DNA of 47,680 nt. It comes from Bacillus nitratireducens (GTDB taxonomy: Bacteria > Bacillota > Bacilli > Bacillales > Bacillaceae_G). This document shows positions 14,777 to 24,760 of the stretch, in pieces. Under the pieces are notes generated by a model. That model was not told the origin of the DNA and ran no database searches. It was given only the letters and a program-made list of their open reading frames with translations. The stretch is taken from contig NZ_MAOC01000062.1 of NCBI RefSeq assembly GCF_001884135.1, positions 1 through 47,680 on the forward strand, in the 5' to 3' direction. Within the stretch, counting starts at the first letter, position 1. Each line of letters opens with the position of its first letter. Position numbers and translations under genes: made by a program.

Positions 14777-17292
14777 GTAGAGTAAGCACCCAACGCCTTG
14801 TTACATTACTGTAGTAGGTTTTTAAGTGCTCCTCCCCGAACCGGACTTACATCTCTCAATGTATCCGGCTCTCCATCTGTCTCCTGCTAAACCTCTCCTT
14901 TGTGCCTTTTTACGTGGCACTCTTTACATAACGCTATGGTTTTACGATTCCTTGAAACCATACGTTTCTCTAGAAAGGACTTGTTCGGCTTATTTTTAAT
15001 GTCTTTCAATCTTTTTACGTGGTGCATATGAATTGTGGTATTCGCTTTCCCACACAATTCGCATTGTTCAGCTTTGATTCGATCAGAGAGTTTCGTTTCA
15101 CTTAACACATATTTTGTATCTGGAATTAAATCTAAGTTCGCTTCTTTTGACTGTTTCTCTCGTGGAAAACTACATTCAATAAAATGCGTTTGCTTTTCTC
15201 CTCGAGATGTTTTATATGTGACAGTAAATCGTCTGTTTTTCTCATAACGTTTTCGAATCTCTTTTGTTTTAACTCTATACTTAGATGCAAATGTTTTTAG
15301 CATAGAGTAATACATAAAGTAAGCAAAACGATGCATATGATTACTCACGTTTTCTGCTAGCCGATAATAGTTATACAATCCTCTTATTTCACTGTTATAT
15401 TGAGCGACAATCTCTAAATCTTCATTATGAATGAAGTATCCTCTGTCTTTGGGCATCCAAGTGCCATCGGCACTCATTTTGATAGCTTGGTATTTCTTCA
15501 ATTTGTTGACCCAAGCCTCATGAGGCATTTTTAATTGAACTTTTCCATTAAGGTATCTACATACTCTCCCAATCGCATCTTTTCGAGGTGCACTTCCTCT
15601 AAAAACACGAATATTGTAACCGAGAAATCCTGCATGTTTTTCAGAAGCATGGGTAATAAGCGTTTTCTCTGACGACAATTCCAATTGAAGTGTCTTCATT
15701 AGATACTCAGTTAACGTTTTCTTAATATATCTCGCATCGTACTTTGAACCAATTACACCAATTAGGAAATCATCAGCGTATCTAACATAAGTAAGACGCT
15801 TATAAGTTGAATCCATTGGATTACTATATGGAATCGTCTGCAATTCTTTCTTTAACGCTTTAGCTTGTTCTAAATGTTGTTGTGCTTCTTCCTTTTGTTC
15901 TTTTTCCAGTGCATTTTTATACTTCCGAATCGTGCTTCTCATTTGAGTATATTTCCGTTGATATTCAGGATTGTTCTTTCGTTTTTTACCTTGATTGAAT
16001 TGTTGTATATAGTTCATCATGTATTGGTCTAACTCATTCAAGTAGATATTAGATAGAAGTGGACTGATAATACCACCTTGCGGAGCACCGCTAAAGGTAT
16101 TATGAAATTTCCATTCTTCCAAGTATCCAGCACGAAGAAATTTCCATATCAGTTCAATAAATGCCTCATCTTCAATACGTTTTCTTAAAATGCCAATCAA
16201 AGTATGATGATTGATGTTATCAAAAAAACCTTTAATATCCCCTTCAATAAACCAATTGCTACCAGTAAACGTTCTTTGGATTTCTTGAAGTGCCGTGTGA
16301 CAGCTTCTTCCTTTTCGATAAGCATGTGATGATACGGAGAACGTTGGTTCATATATTGCTTCCAATATCATTCTCACAACTTCTTGCACCAATTTATCCG
16401 CAAAACTAGGTATACCCAATGGTCTTTTCTTTCCGTCTTTCTTTGGGATATACACTCTTTTGATGGGAACGGTTGATATGCCCGTTGCTTAAGGACTTCT
16501 ATCAGCTCTTCAATAACTCCTATTGAAAATCCATCAATAGAACGTCTATCTACACCCATCGTGAGTGCTCCATCATTTTTACTCAGATTGTCATATGCAG
16601 TGAAATAAAACTCTGGATTGTACAAATTTCGATAGAGTCTTCGGAATTTATACTCTTCCTTCTGACTCTGTCTTTGCAGGTTGCTTAATACTACTTTTGG
16701 ACTTTGCATGATGCCTTTCGCACCTCCCCAATTTCATTTTTTAAGCGGACAGACTGCCTTCCTTCGCCATGTACTAGGCTTTCCCTAGCTCGGACTACTA
16801 TGAAGGCTCCGTTACCGTATTGGATGGTCATGAGCCACACTTCTTGGCAGTACCTTGAAGTCATCCTCAATAGCCTTCCGGCATTCCAACTTAGGTAATC
16901 CCCGTTTAGAAGACAAGAGACTTGCACATATGGTTTCGGATGCGACTTTCACACGTTTCCACGTATAGTGGAGGATGGTAAATGTCCCTATACATAGCGA
17001 CGACACCCTTATCGCTATGTCATCTACCACATTCCGTATATAACCATCTTCCGAAATGAGTTACGGTAGCCTTCCTTGTGCTATCGTTCAAGCAGTATAG
17101 CTTTCATCCTTATCCATATTTCACATCTTGCCGTTCAGTCGTGATTCGATGATTAATCAACTTACGGCTTTCTTGACATGCTATTGTCCCCCTTCAGTTT
17201 CCTTCCAAGGTTAGTCAAGTGATGATAGGTCATCTAGGGAAGACCTAATGGTTTGCAATCACCATGTTCTCTTGCTCCCTCTACGGGCGCAC
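14777..17292 (-). mobile_element. Group II intron in a CwlT-like gene
   Basis: Minus strand, 2516 bases. The 5' end is the canonical GTGCGCCCG (17292 downward). Domain V is a 34-base hairpin GAGCCGGATACATTGAGA / GATGTAAGTCCGGTTC near 14830-14870, followed by domain VI and a 3' end ...ACTCTAC at 14777 (AY rule). Removing it joins CYGDI to LYVDVVLKYY in frame, confirming the borders. It has the same orientation as the host gene, as needed for splicing. Confidence 0.85.
14887..16709 (-). pseudogene. ltrA: Group II intron reverse transcriptase/maturase with HNH domain, frameshifted
   Basis: The intron-encoded protein that helps splicing and drives retrohoming. It starts at 16709 (MQSPKVVLSNLQRQ) behind GGGGAGG. 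RT motifs: IEGDIKGFFDNINHHTLI, SGAPQGGIISPLLSNIYLNE, YVRYADDFLIG (catalytic YADD); then maturase region X and a C-terminal HNH/zinc endonuclease (CELC...HHVKRLKD...CKECHVKRH). The frame breaks at about 16455-16462: the first frame runs to PSKECISQRK, the second gives VYIPKKDGKKRPLGIPS, which should follow PSKR. One lost A in an A-run explains this. The intron may still splice if a related enzyme acts in trans. Confidence 0.85.
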
Positions 17293-17505
17293 AATATCGC
17301 CGTAGCACGCTTGATACGGTACGGCTTCTGGTCTAAGACAATGATACATACCAGTATGTTTTACTTTTTGATACTGTTGTTGCGAAAATTTGATTGCTAA
17401 TTCTTTCGTATACTTGCCACCATTTGCACCAATAAAGTCAAAAAATCCAGTCCCGAAATTGTAAGCTTGAATAGCTTGCTGTAGTAAGTATGAAAGGTCA
17501 AAAAT
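17293..17505 (-). pseudogene. CwlT-like hydrolase, 5' exon fragment (end of lysozyme domain)
   Basis: Minus-strand translation DLSYLLQQAIQAYNFGTGFF, DFIGANGGKYTKELAIKFSQ, then CLRPEAVPYQACYGDI up to the intron. QAYNFGTGFFDFI is typical of the C-terminal end of the lysozyme/Slt-like domain of CwlT-type bifunctional hydrolases. Upstream of about 17505 the homology ends in unrelated AT-rich DNA and a stop, so the catalytic Glu region and signal/anchor are lost. Confidence 0.7.
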
Positions 17506-18778
17506 TAATTCTAATGTTTTTATTTATTTTAATTTCTAAAACAAGATATATTAAATATAGTATTCTATATTTTTTGTCATTTTTTTAGGAAGCTTAGCAT
17601 ATTTTCAATATGTAAAAAGAATCCTGTAAATTACTAGTTTATGAAGCTAAACCAAACACCTTATGTATAAAGTATTTTCAATCTTAGGCAGACTTGTTCG
17701 ACAAAATAAGTTGTCTTTTTACTCTAATATAGGTCTTATCGACTCCTCATGAGTTGTTTGTTCATTTAAGATGATATTGTATTGTCTCTTCCAATTAAGG
17801 TTTATATGGATAAACTCAGCGTATAATTGTTATCTGAGCAATTAATACATCTCTTCCCTTTAGTTCATACTGATAATGCTTCTATTTGAACTAATTTTCC
17901 TTTTCATACTGATTACACATCTTTTATAAAATAATACTATCAGCATCTTCAAATATTTAAATTTATTTTTTTCTTAGTGAAAGACTCTTACCTTTTAGAT
18001 AATCAAGAGATGCGCATTTTTCGGATAGTACGTTAAAACCTAATATAATATATGTCTTTTATATAAAAAGAATATAAAGATAAAACTATTATACTTATGA
18101 AAAATGGCTTACAAACTCAGTAATAACAGTGTCTGCAAAGTTATAGAACCATAAAAAATCGAAAAAAACACTTATTGGAAATGTATTTATTGCGTTTTAC
18201 GTCGCTCTAAATATACAAAATATCATAAAGTTGAATTACTTAACCTACATATAATCAGCACCATTTTGATACGTAGAAGTGTATATAAGATTAATGGTAG
18301 TCTAGCTTAAATTAATAACATGATTTCCACATACGCTATAAAATAACCCACATTTTATTAACATTTAGAAGTAAGTTATAGACATAATTCAGTAAATCCA
18401 CATTATTAACAAAAAACATTCTGATTTTAAGTAGATTTTTATATGAAACGTTTATAAATGAAGCTTTGAGCTATTTTTATTGTACACATTTGGACAATAC
18501 TATTAAGATATCCACTGAATTTATATATATATTTACGATTTTTAGTAGATTAAATCGTAATAATAGAGTGAATATTCAGAAAAAATATGAAGTGAAATTG
18601 TGAATTACTGATTATATTTTAGGAATTTTGTATGAAAGTGTATAAAAAAAAAGAGAGGTATTCTAACTCAAATTTAAGAATCTCTCTCTTTTTTGTTTGG
18701 ATAGTACGAATATAATTTTTAATTTCAGCACGAATAGCCCTCCGTCTTTGATTTTTCAAAAAAGGAGAGCATGTAATT
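17506..18778. other. 1.3-kb AT-rich stretch without genes
   Basis: No intact gene on either strand. A 40-codon open piece without start (minus, 17719-17838, containing LYAEFIHINLNWKRQYNI) may be a remnant. A small palindrome TTACGATTT...AAATCGTAA lies at about 18534-18560. A terminator for the gene at 18779-20470 is at 18644-18695. Confidence 0.5.
18644..18695 (-). terminator. Terminator of the minus-strand replication gene
   Basis: AAAAAAGAGAGGTATTCT pairs with AGAATCTCTCTCTTTTTT around a 12-base loop; A/T tracts on both sides. Confidence 0.7.
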
Positions 18779-20470
18779 TTACATTGCAGGAAGCAGCTGA
18801 TCTACCGTGTGTGGTGTTTCACTAGTTTTACGGTAATAAGTTTCTAAGGATTGAAGAAAATCGATTAAATTAAAGTCTTTTGGAACTTCAATTACGCGGA
18901 TTTTTTCCTTAGGCAATCTATCTATTTTTTCAATGAACAGTTCGCGAATATCACTTGGAATATGACGTTCTTTATGGCCATGAGATTTTAATAATTCACG
19001 AATTTTAATTTCTAATGCAATATATGCGTTAACATTTACCCCTTGTTCAAAAGCATACTTCCTAAATAGTGTTTCTTCTTGATACTGCATATAATTACGA
19101 TGGTATGCTTCTTCAGTCACAGGAACCGCATATGTAGCATGAAGAAGGTCATGCGCTTTACAGAATAACTTCTTAACATTTTGTAATGAATATATAGCGA
19201 AGTGAGTACCAAATTTAAATACCGCATCTTCTTGTTTCTCTTTCGGTACATTATGTGTAATTAGAGAATAAATACCTGTTTTAGCAGCCGTATCTAATAC
19301 GCGATATTGAGAAGACTGCTTTAATAATTTGCTTAGTGTATAAACAAGATTTTTAGGGAAACCCTCTTGTCTATCAATCATTTCGCGTAATCCACGAATT
19401 ACTTGTCGGATTTGACGATGACAGGAATGTTTTAAGACATTTACAAATTGGTTTATATCTTTTGTAAATTCTGCAATATTCATTTCAACTAACGATTCTT
19501 CAATGAACTTAGCTTTACGTTTATATGTAAGTCTTGGTGTAAATGGATCGCGATACTCTTCCCCTATTTCCTTATTACACAGGAAATCAGGGTGTACAGA
19601 TAAATGCAGTGTTGTATACTGCTTTTTATTCTTTTTCCCTTTTTCTAATTTGCAAATTTTAAACAAAGAAGATCCAGTAGCAGTTGATTTAGTTGTTAAT
19701 TCAGCCATTACAGAACGTATCTGATGTGGATATTTCTTATGTAAGAAGCGATACATACCGCCAAAATGAGTCTGTTGTCCTTGTTCATCAAATTTGTATA
19801 GTGAACGTTTCAAAGTAGTTTCTCGTTTTTGCTGCATTGCGATATCAATAAATAGCTTTTTAGCAGCAATGGATAAATCGAAGAACTCTTTTGTAAATAC
19901 AATTGGGCTGATAAACGTGTAAGGATTCGCTTTATTCGTTTCCTTGTTCATAAAATCAGTTAATGTAATTTTATATTTACCACTGTACTCATTCTCAATT
20001 TCAATGATGTTGTGTAAGCTAAGCTTTTTCAATGCAACATAGAATTGTGAATGATGAATATGTGAAAAGGCTTCTTTATAGTTTTTGTAGTCCTCCCAAA
20101 GCATGTGAATGGAAACATGAGAAAGTTCACCATAGGTATTACATTTTTTATTTAGAAATAGAAATACTTCTAGATCTGCATTAGTAATACCATATAGCTT
20201 ATGCTTTCTACCATTTGCTTTAGTGAAGAGATTTTTCATTTGAAGTGAAAAAGATGGTTTGGCTTTTTCAACAAACCCTTCTTCATCTGCAATTCGTTCC
20301 TCGTAAGACATTGAATTTACGATATCTTCTAGATATGTATCTTTAAAGCTATAGTATTTGCCTTCTAAAGCTGCCACTAATTTTTGCCATGCTTTAATTG
20401 TTACTAATACTGGAGTTGTTGTTTCACCATTTAAACTACGTTTGTTCTTTATAACGAAAGGTTTAGCCAT
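18779..20470 (-). CDS. Putative plasmid replication protein (pXO1 Rep63-like)
   Basis: 563 residues (about 66 kDa). The ATG at 20470 has AGGAGGTG 8 bases upstream. Seen: N-terminal region, a winged-helix-like segment (about 90-190; YGITNADLEVFLFLNKKCNT, SQFYVALKKLSLHNIIEIEN), and a long basic helical C-terminal half. No enzyme motif was found. It diverges from a similarly sized gene (22183-23880) across 1.7 kb of iterons, which is how an iteron-controlled origin is arranged. The pXO1 minireplicon encodes two 63-kDa proteins, Rep63A and Rep63B; size and context match, but identity was not checked by alignment. Confidence 0.6.
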   Translation of the reverse strand: MAKPFVIKNKRSLNGETTTPVLVTIKAWQKLVAALEGKYYSFKDTYLEDIVNSMSYEERIADEEGFVEKAKPSFSLQMKNLFTKANGRKHKLYGITNADLEVFLFLNKKCNTYGELSHVSIHMLWEDYKNYKEAFSHIHHSQFYVALKKLSLHNIIEIENEYSGKYKITLTDFMNKETNKANPYTFISPIVFTKEFFDLSIAAKKLFIDIAMQQKRETTLKRSLYKFDEQGQQTHFGGMYRFLHKKYPHQIRSVMAELTTKSTATGSSLFKICKLEKGKKNKKQYTTLHLSVHPDFLCNKEIGEEYRDPFTPRLTYKRKAKFIEESLVEMNIAEFTKDINQFVNVLKHSCHRQIRQVIRGLREMIDRQEGFPKNLVYTLSKLLKQSSQYRVLDTAAKTGIYSLITHNVPKEKQEDAVFKFGTHFAIYSLQNVKKLFCKAHDLLHATYAVPVTEEAYHRNYMQYQEETLFRKYAFEQGVNVNAYIALEIKIRELLKSHGHKERHIPSDIRELFIEKIDRLPKEKIRVIEVPKDFNLIDFLQSLETYYRKTSETPHTVDQLLPAM

Positions 20471-22182
20471 CTTTTTCACCTCCTCTTATTATGAGTTTCA
20501 GTTTTCACCTAAATAGGATATAAAAATTCAACTTTGATTATATCAAATCGAATCTTAGTGAAATGTGTCTCTTTAAGAGGAAAATCAAAAATGTGAAACG
20601 CAGCCTCAGCCCTAGAGGCACAAGGGATTCAACGTTTCACAAAAAAAAACTTTTGGCCACCATAAAGCTATAAGGTATTTTGAATATGAAACGTATCTGA
20701 AATTAATGAAACAGCACCTAAACCTTGATATAATAGGTTTTCTAGTGCTTCGGGTTAAAAGTTGTTGCCACCATATAGCTATAACGTTTCAAGTTTTGAA
20801 ATGACTAAATAATGTGTAGAATTCATTCATAAATGTTGTGATATGGCGTTTTCATGTTAATTTACGTCAAGGGACTATTGCCATCATATAGCTATACACG
20901 TTTCATGTTTTTTTTAGATTGTTGCCATCATAAAGCTATGACGTTTCATGTTTGAAATCAATGTTTCGTTGCGCTTGAAATGTACCTAAACCCTTGTTAC
21001 ATATGGATTCATAGGTTTTTTTTAAAAAAAGTTGTTGCCATCATATAGCTATATCATTTCATTGGGATTTTTTAGTTTTTTTAAAGAATGGCTTTATATC
21101 AATGTTTAGCACTAATTTAAATAAAAAATATTTTTTTTATATGAATAGATTTTAGTGCGTTAATGTTTCATATTTAAAGAGTTGTTGCCACCATATAGCT
21201 ATAACGTTTCAAGTTTTCAATAGTACCTGCCACAATGTAGCTATGACGTTTCATAAAAGTAAAGGTATTCGTGTCGCTATATGGAATAACGTTAATTCTT
21301 GTTAAATGAAATCCAAAAATTCATAGGTATTTCTTGTTCAGAATATACTTGCCATCATAAAGCTAAAGTATTTTAAGTTTTCAATAGTACCTGCCACAAT
21401 GTAGCTATGATGTTTCATAAAAGTAAAGGTATTCGTGCCGATGTATGGAATAACGTTAATTCTTGTTAAATGAAATCCAAAAATTCATAGGTATTTCTTG
21501 TTCAGAATATACTTGCCATCATAAAGCTAAAGCGTTTCAAGTTTTCAATAGTACCTGCCACAATGTAGCTATGGTGTTTCATAAAAGTAAAGGTATTCGT
21601 GCCGATGTATGGAATAACGTTAATTCTTGTTAAATGAAACCCAAAAATTTATAGGTATTTCTTGTTCAGAACACACTTGCCATCATAAAGCTAAAGCGTT
21701 TCAAGTTCTAAGGAGTAATTGCCACAATGTAGCTATGACGTTTCATAAAAGTAAGGATATTCGTATCATTGTATAGAATGATACGAATAATTTTTCAGAT
21801 GAAACTAGCAAATCATCGATGTTTCTTGGTAAGAAAGTAATTGTTATCATATCGCCATAATGTTTTATTTCATTTGTAAGAAAAGGGACAATTACGTTTC
21901 ACTTTAAAAGTATGATTTACACTATTTAATGCCAAATGGGTTTCCTACATGGAGATTGTGGTGTAAAGTAGTAATTTTACAAATAAGTACAGTCTTATAT
22001 AATACAAGTACAAGAATGTTTACTTGATAGGACAAATACTGTTCGATAAATCATTTCTCGATATAGATTATTCTGATAACGTTTCAACTTATATGCTATG
22101 TTGCCACCATATAGCTATAACGTCTCAAGTTCTACAATTTATATTTCTAATCGGTGGGAATTTAGTAAGGAGGTTTTTGAAT
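20471..22182. other. Iteron-rich region: putative origin of replication
   Basis: 1.7 kb without genes between two divergent replication-type genes. About 15 direct iterons with core TTGCCAYCATAWAGCTATRA then CGTTTCA start near 20653, 20765, 20878, 20922, 21035, 21185, 21227, 21349, 21391, 21513, 21555, 21677, 21719, 21841 (weak) and 22101. All point the same way. GAAACG/CGTTTC pieces also occur between them. The iterons probably bind one of the flanking proteins and set copy number; a centromere role is an alternative. Confidence 0.75.
21185..21760 (+). repeat. 164-bp tandem repeat inside the iteron region
   Basis: The segment from TAGTACCTGCCACAATG recurs with exact 164-bp spacing: GCCACAATGTAGC at 21229, 21393, 21557 and 21721. 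Each unit holds two different iteron types, TTGCCATCATAAAGCTAAAG and TGCCACAATGTAGCTATGA, plus GGAATAACGTTAATTCTTG. The copies differ by only a few bases, so amplification is recent. Confidence 0.85.
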
Positions 22183-23880
22183 ATGGAGAAAGTATTAGTG
22201 TTGTTTAGCGATGCCCTTTTACTTGCTGCTCCAATGTATGAAAAGAACACGCAGCTATGGGAAAAGTGGAATAGATATTATGAGGAAGTAAAAGGAAATC
22301 ATGACAAAGTAGTAACTTCAGCTAATATATCCCCTTCATTTTCAGCACTTGTCTCTTGGTTAGGTCAGAAACAAGAGCAAGGGATTTCATTATTGCACAT
22401 ATATGCAAATCTAGATAAATATAAAATTGAGATTCGAAATGTACTCGATAAAATAATAGAGCAAGAATTTGGAGGTACGTCTGAAGAAGTTGAAACGACT
22501 ATAAGATCTAATACAGACGATGAAAAGTTAAAAGAGCATTCAATTGATCTACAAGAGGATTACTATCCTGTAAGCAATGATGCGGTATATTATCAACTAC
22601 GAGATGGTATAGCCAAGAATCACTTTGAAGAAGATGAAGTAGGAGCAGTACCTGTTTTACCATTAGAAACTAAAAATACAAGCGGAGTTGCTCAGCTATC
22701 GTCACACAAGGATGAAGATTTAAGGCTTGTAAACACTAATGAAGCAGAAAGATGGTCAATACTAGTCGATGGTGTTATTAGCAATATGGATGATCTTACC
22801 GCAGACTGTTTAGATACAATTACAATACAGTGGTTGAATCAAGCGAAATCTCCAGATGATTTTATTGATTTCAGCTATGAAAATGTACTAGATATGTGTA
22901 ATATACCAAAAGCATCAGCAAACGGTATAGAGTATTATCGCGCAGAAGATAAAATTAAAATTGCACAGCGTATAGCTGCCTTGGCAAGTATCTTTATTTA
23001 TTTAAATGATGATAATGAGGTCGTAGTTTTAAATGATCGTGCAGAAACTGGTGAGCAATTTGAAATGAAACGTGAAATAATTAAAAGACTTTTCGTTTTA
23101 GATTCTGTAGTTCTTTGGCGAGATAAAAATACCAATGATTACGTAGGTATTGAATCTTGTAGAATAAAGCCAGGTAGCTTTTTGTCGATGTATTTATACG
23201 GATCTAGTAGCACAACAGCGTTATTATCTAAAAAAGCATTGGAGTATAATAGTTATCGACACAAATTCCATAAGCGACTAATTCGCTATTTATCTTGGCA
23301 ATGGAGAATTCGACAACAATACAGTAATTTAAAAAGACCATATTCAATTGATGGAGAAAAAGGACTATTGTCTGTTATGGGGATTAATATAGCTAAGGGA
23401 CGCCCGCACCGTATTCGTGAGCAATTAGAAAATGTATTAATAGATTTAGAAAAAGAAAAAGTTATTTCACATTGGGAGTACGCTGAGGAAATTGATGAAT
23501 CAAGAATTGGAGAACGGAATTGGTTTAAGAATTATTACTCAAAATTAGGAATCATCATTTTACCACCAAAAGAATTAATGGATAATATCGGAAGTTCGGT
23601 AAAGAAAAAGGTAACTGCTACTCCGGATAAACAAGAAAATAATTTGATTGCAAATACAGTAACTCATACTACAGTAAGTACTGAGGAGCTAATTAGAGAG
23701 AAAATTATGCACCAACACATGCATCAAAATAGAACGATGCGCGAAATAGCAGATGAGTTAGGGTTATCCCCTGCTACACTATCAAGATTCTGTAATAAGA
23801 AAATGAAACGCATCTCAAACAGTGTTAATGATAAATTAACCAAATGGTATGAAAGACAAATGATAATCGAGTCTATGTAA
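22183..23880 (+). CDS. Putative plasmid replication protein with C-terminal HTH (pXO1 Rep63-like)
   Basis: 565 residues. The ATG at 22183 is chosen because AAGGAGG lies 8 bases upstream; the frame also runs open from 22024 through an iteron, which is not credible as coding. N-terminus MEKVLVLFSDALLLAAPMYE; acidic linker (about 115-200); a basic core (about 360-500; FHKRLIRYLSWQWRIRQQYS, KGRPHRIREQLENVL); and a C-terminal HTH MREIADELGLSPATLSRFC suited to DNA binding. Its strength and place beside the iterons make it the best candidate for the iteron-binding initiator or co-initiator. Recalls Rep63A/Rep63B of pXO1 by size; not proven. Confidence 0.6.
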   Translation: MEKVLVLFSDALLLAAPMYEKNTQLWEKWNRYYEEVKGNHDKVVTSANISPSFSALVSWLGQKQEQGISLLHIYANLDKYKIEIRNVLDKIIEQEFGGTSEEVETTIRSNTDDEKLKEHSIDLQEDYYPVSNDAVYYQLRDGIAKNHFEEDEVGAVPVLPLETKNTSGVAQLSSHKDEDLRLVNTNEAERWSILVDGVISNMDDLTADCLDTITIQWLNQAKSPDDFIDFSYENVLDMCNIPKASANGIEYYRAEDKIKIAQRIAALASIFIYLNDDNEVVVLNDRAETGEQFEMKREIIKRLFVLDSVVLWRDKNTNDYVGIESCRIKPGSFLSMYLYGSSSTTALLSKKALEYNSYRHKFHKRLIRYLSWQWRIRQQYSNLKRPYSIDGEKGLLSVMGINIAKGRPHRIREQLENVLIDLEKEKVISHWEYAEEIDESRIGERNWFKNYYSKLGIIILPPKELMDNIGSSVKKKVTATPDKQENNLIANTVTHTTVSTEELIREKIMHQHMHQNRTMREIADELGLSPATLSRFCNKKMKRISNSVNDKLTKWYERQMIIESM

Positions 23881-23882
23881 GC

Positions 23883-23923
23883 AAAAAAGAGGAAACCACT
23901 TTGAAAATGGTTTCCTCTTTTTT
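23883..23923 (+). terminator. Terminator of the plus-strand replication gene
   Basis: AAAAAAGAGGAAACCA pairs with TGGTTTCCTCTTTTTT, 9-base loop, directly after the stop. Confidence 0.85.
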
Positions 23924-24000
23924 AGGGCTTGTCCAATAATTCTATTTATAAAAATTCGCTCCTTTTTATTGACGGAAAATTCAAACTCGTTATATAATTT

Positions 24001-24037
24001 TTGGTATTACCAATATATTTAACATGTATTACCATAA
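24001..24037. promoter_or_regulatory. FadR/GntR-type operator
   Basis: TTGGTATTACCAA (24001-24013) is a perfect palindrome of the TGGT-N-ACCA kind bound by FadR-subfamily GntR proteins; a half-like copy GTATTACCATA follows at 24026-24036. It lies 42 bases before the regulator's start, so autoregulation is likely. Confidence 0.6.
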
Positions 24038-24055
24038 AATAAAGGGGAAGATGGC

Positions 24056-24739
24056 TTGAAAGAAAAGGAACGCTCCTCAGATAAAATTGAGAATGAATTA
24101 ATTAGATCCATATTGGCTGGTGTTTATTCTGTAGGAAGTACTTTACCGCCGGAAAGAGAGCTTGCGAAAGAATTTGGTGTTGGTCGCCCAACTATTCGTG
24201 AGGCGCTTCAACGTTTAGGAAGGAGTGGATGGATAACAGGGAGAAAAGGAATGCCATCGATTATTAATGATTATTGGAGCAATGGTAATCTAACGACACT
24301 TATTAATATGGTTGAGAATCATCATACCATTACAGATGAATTTATTATGTATTTATTAGAATTTAGGAGTTCGTTGACTCCGACTTATATTCGCAATGCT
24401 GTTACGTTTAATCAACCTAAAGTGGTTGCTCTCCTTGCTAATCTTGAACAACTTGAAGATAGTGCAGAAAGCTATGCAGTATTTGATTGGGATTTGCAAA
24501 AAAGGTGTGCTGGGCTTGCTGCCAATCCGATCTTTCTACTCATTTTAAATAGCTTCGATTCCATTTATGTAGATATGGCAAAAAGATATTTTTCTGTAAA
24601 AGATTATCGTGAGTTATCCTTCAACTATTATCACGACTTATTAAAAGCTGCATTAAAGGGAGATGCAATTGAAGCGGAAAGATTGTGCAAGACAACCTTG
24701 GAGAAAAGCTTGGCTCTCTGGAAAGATAGAAAAAAATAA
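24056..24739 (+). CDS. GntR family regulator, FadR subfamily
   Basis: 227 residues, TTG start at 24056 behind AAAGGGGAAG. N-terminal winged helix: LIRSILAGVYSVGSTLPPER, ELAKEFGVGRPTIREALQRL, typical GntR HTH. C-terminal all-helical FCD/FadR domain (DEFIMYLLEFRSSLTPTYIR...ALKGDAIEAERLCKTTLEKS). FadR proteins sense long-chain acyl-CoA and control fatty-acid genes. Here the next gene, 21 bases downstream, is a fatty-acid hydroxylase, which fits a lipid role. The upstream palindrome at 24001 is its probable operator. Confidence 0.85.
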   Translation: MKEKERSSDKIENELIRSILAGVYSVGSTLPPERELAKEFGVGRPTIREALQRLGRSGWITGRKGMPSIINDYWSNGNLTTLINMVENHHTITDEFIMYLLEFRSSLTPTYIRNAVTFNQPKVVALLANLEQLEDSAESYAVFDWDLQKRCAGLAANPIFLLILNSFDSIYVDMAKRYFSVKDYRELSFNYYHDLLKAALKGDAIEAERLCKTTLEKSLALWKDRKK

Positions 24740-24760
24740 AGAAAGCTGGAGGCGTGATAA

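Noticed and set aside
16691-17030. Short frames inside the 5' part of the intron
   Set aside because: This is structured intron RNA (domains I-IV), not coding DNA.
20653-22128. Regular repeats as a CRISPR array
   Set aside because: Spacing is irregular, spacers are not unique-sized, the 164-bp units repeat whole, and no cas gene is near. They are iterons.
22024-22182. Upstream extension of the plus-strand replication protein
   Set aside because: It would translate through an iteron and has no Shine-Dalgarno; the ATG at 22183 follows AAGGAGG.
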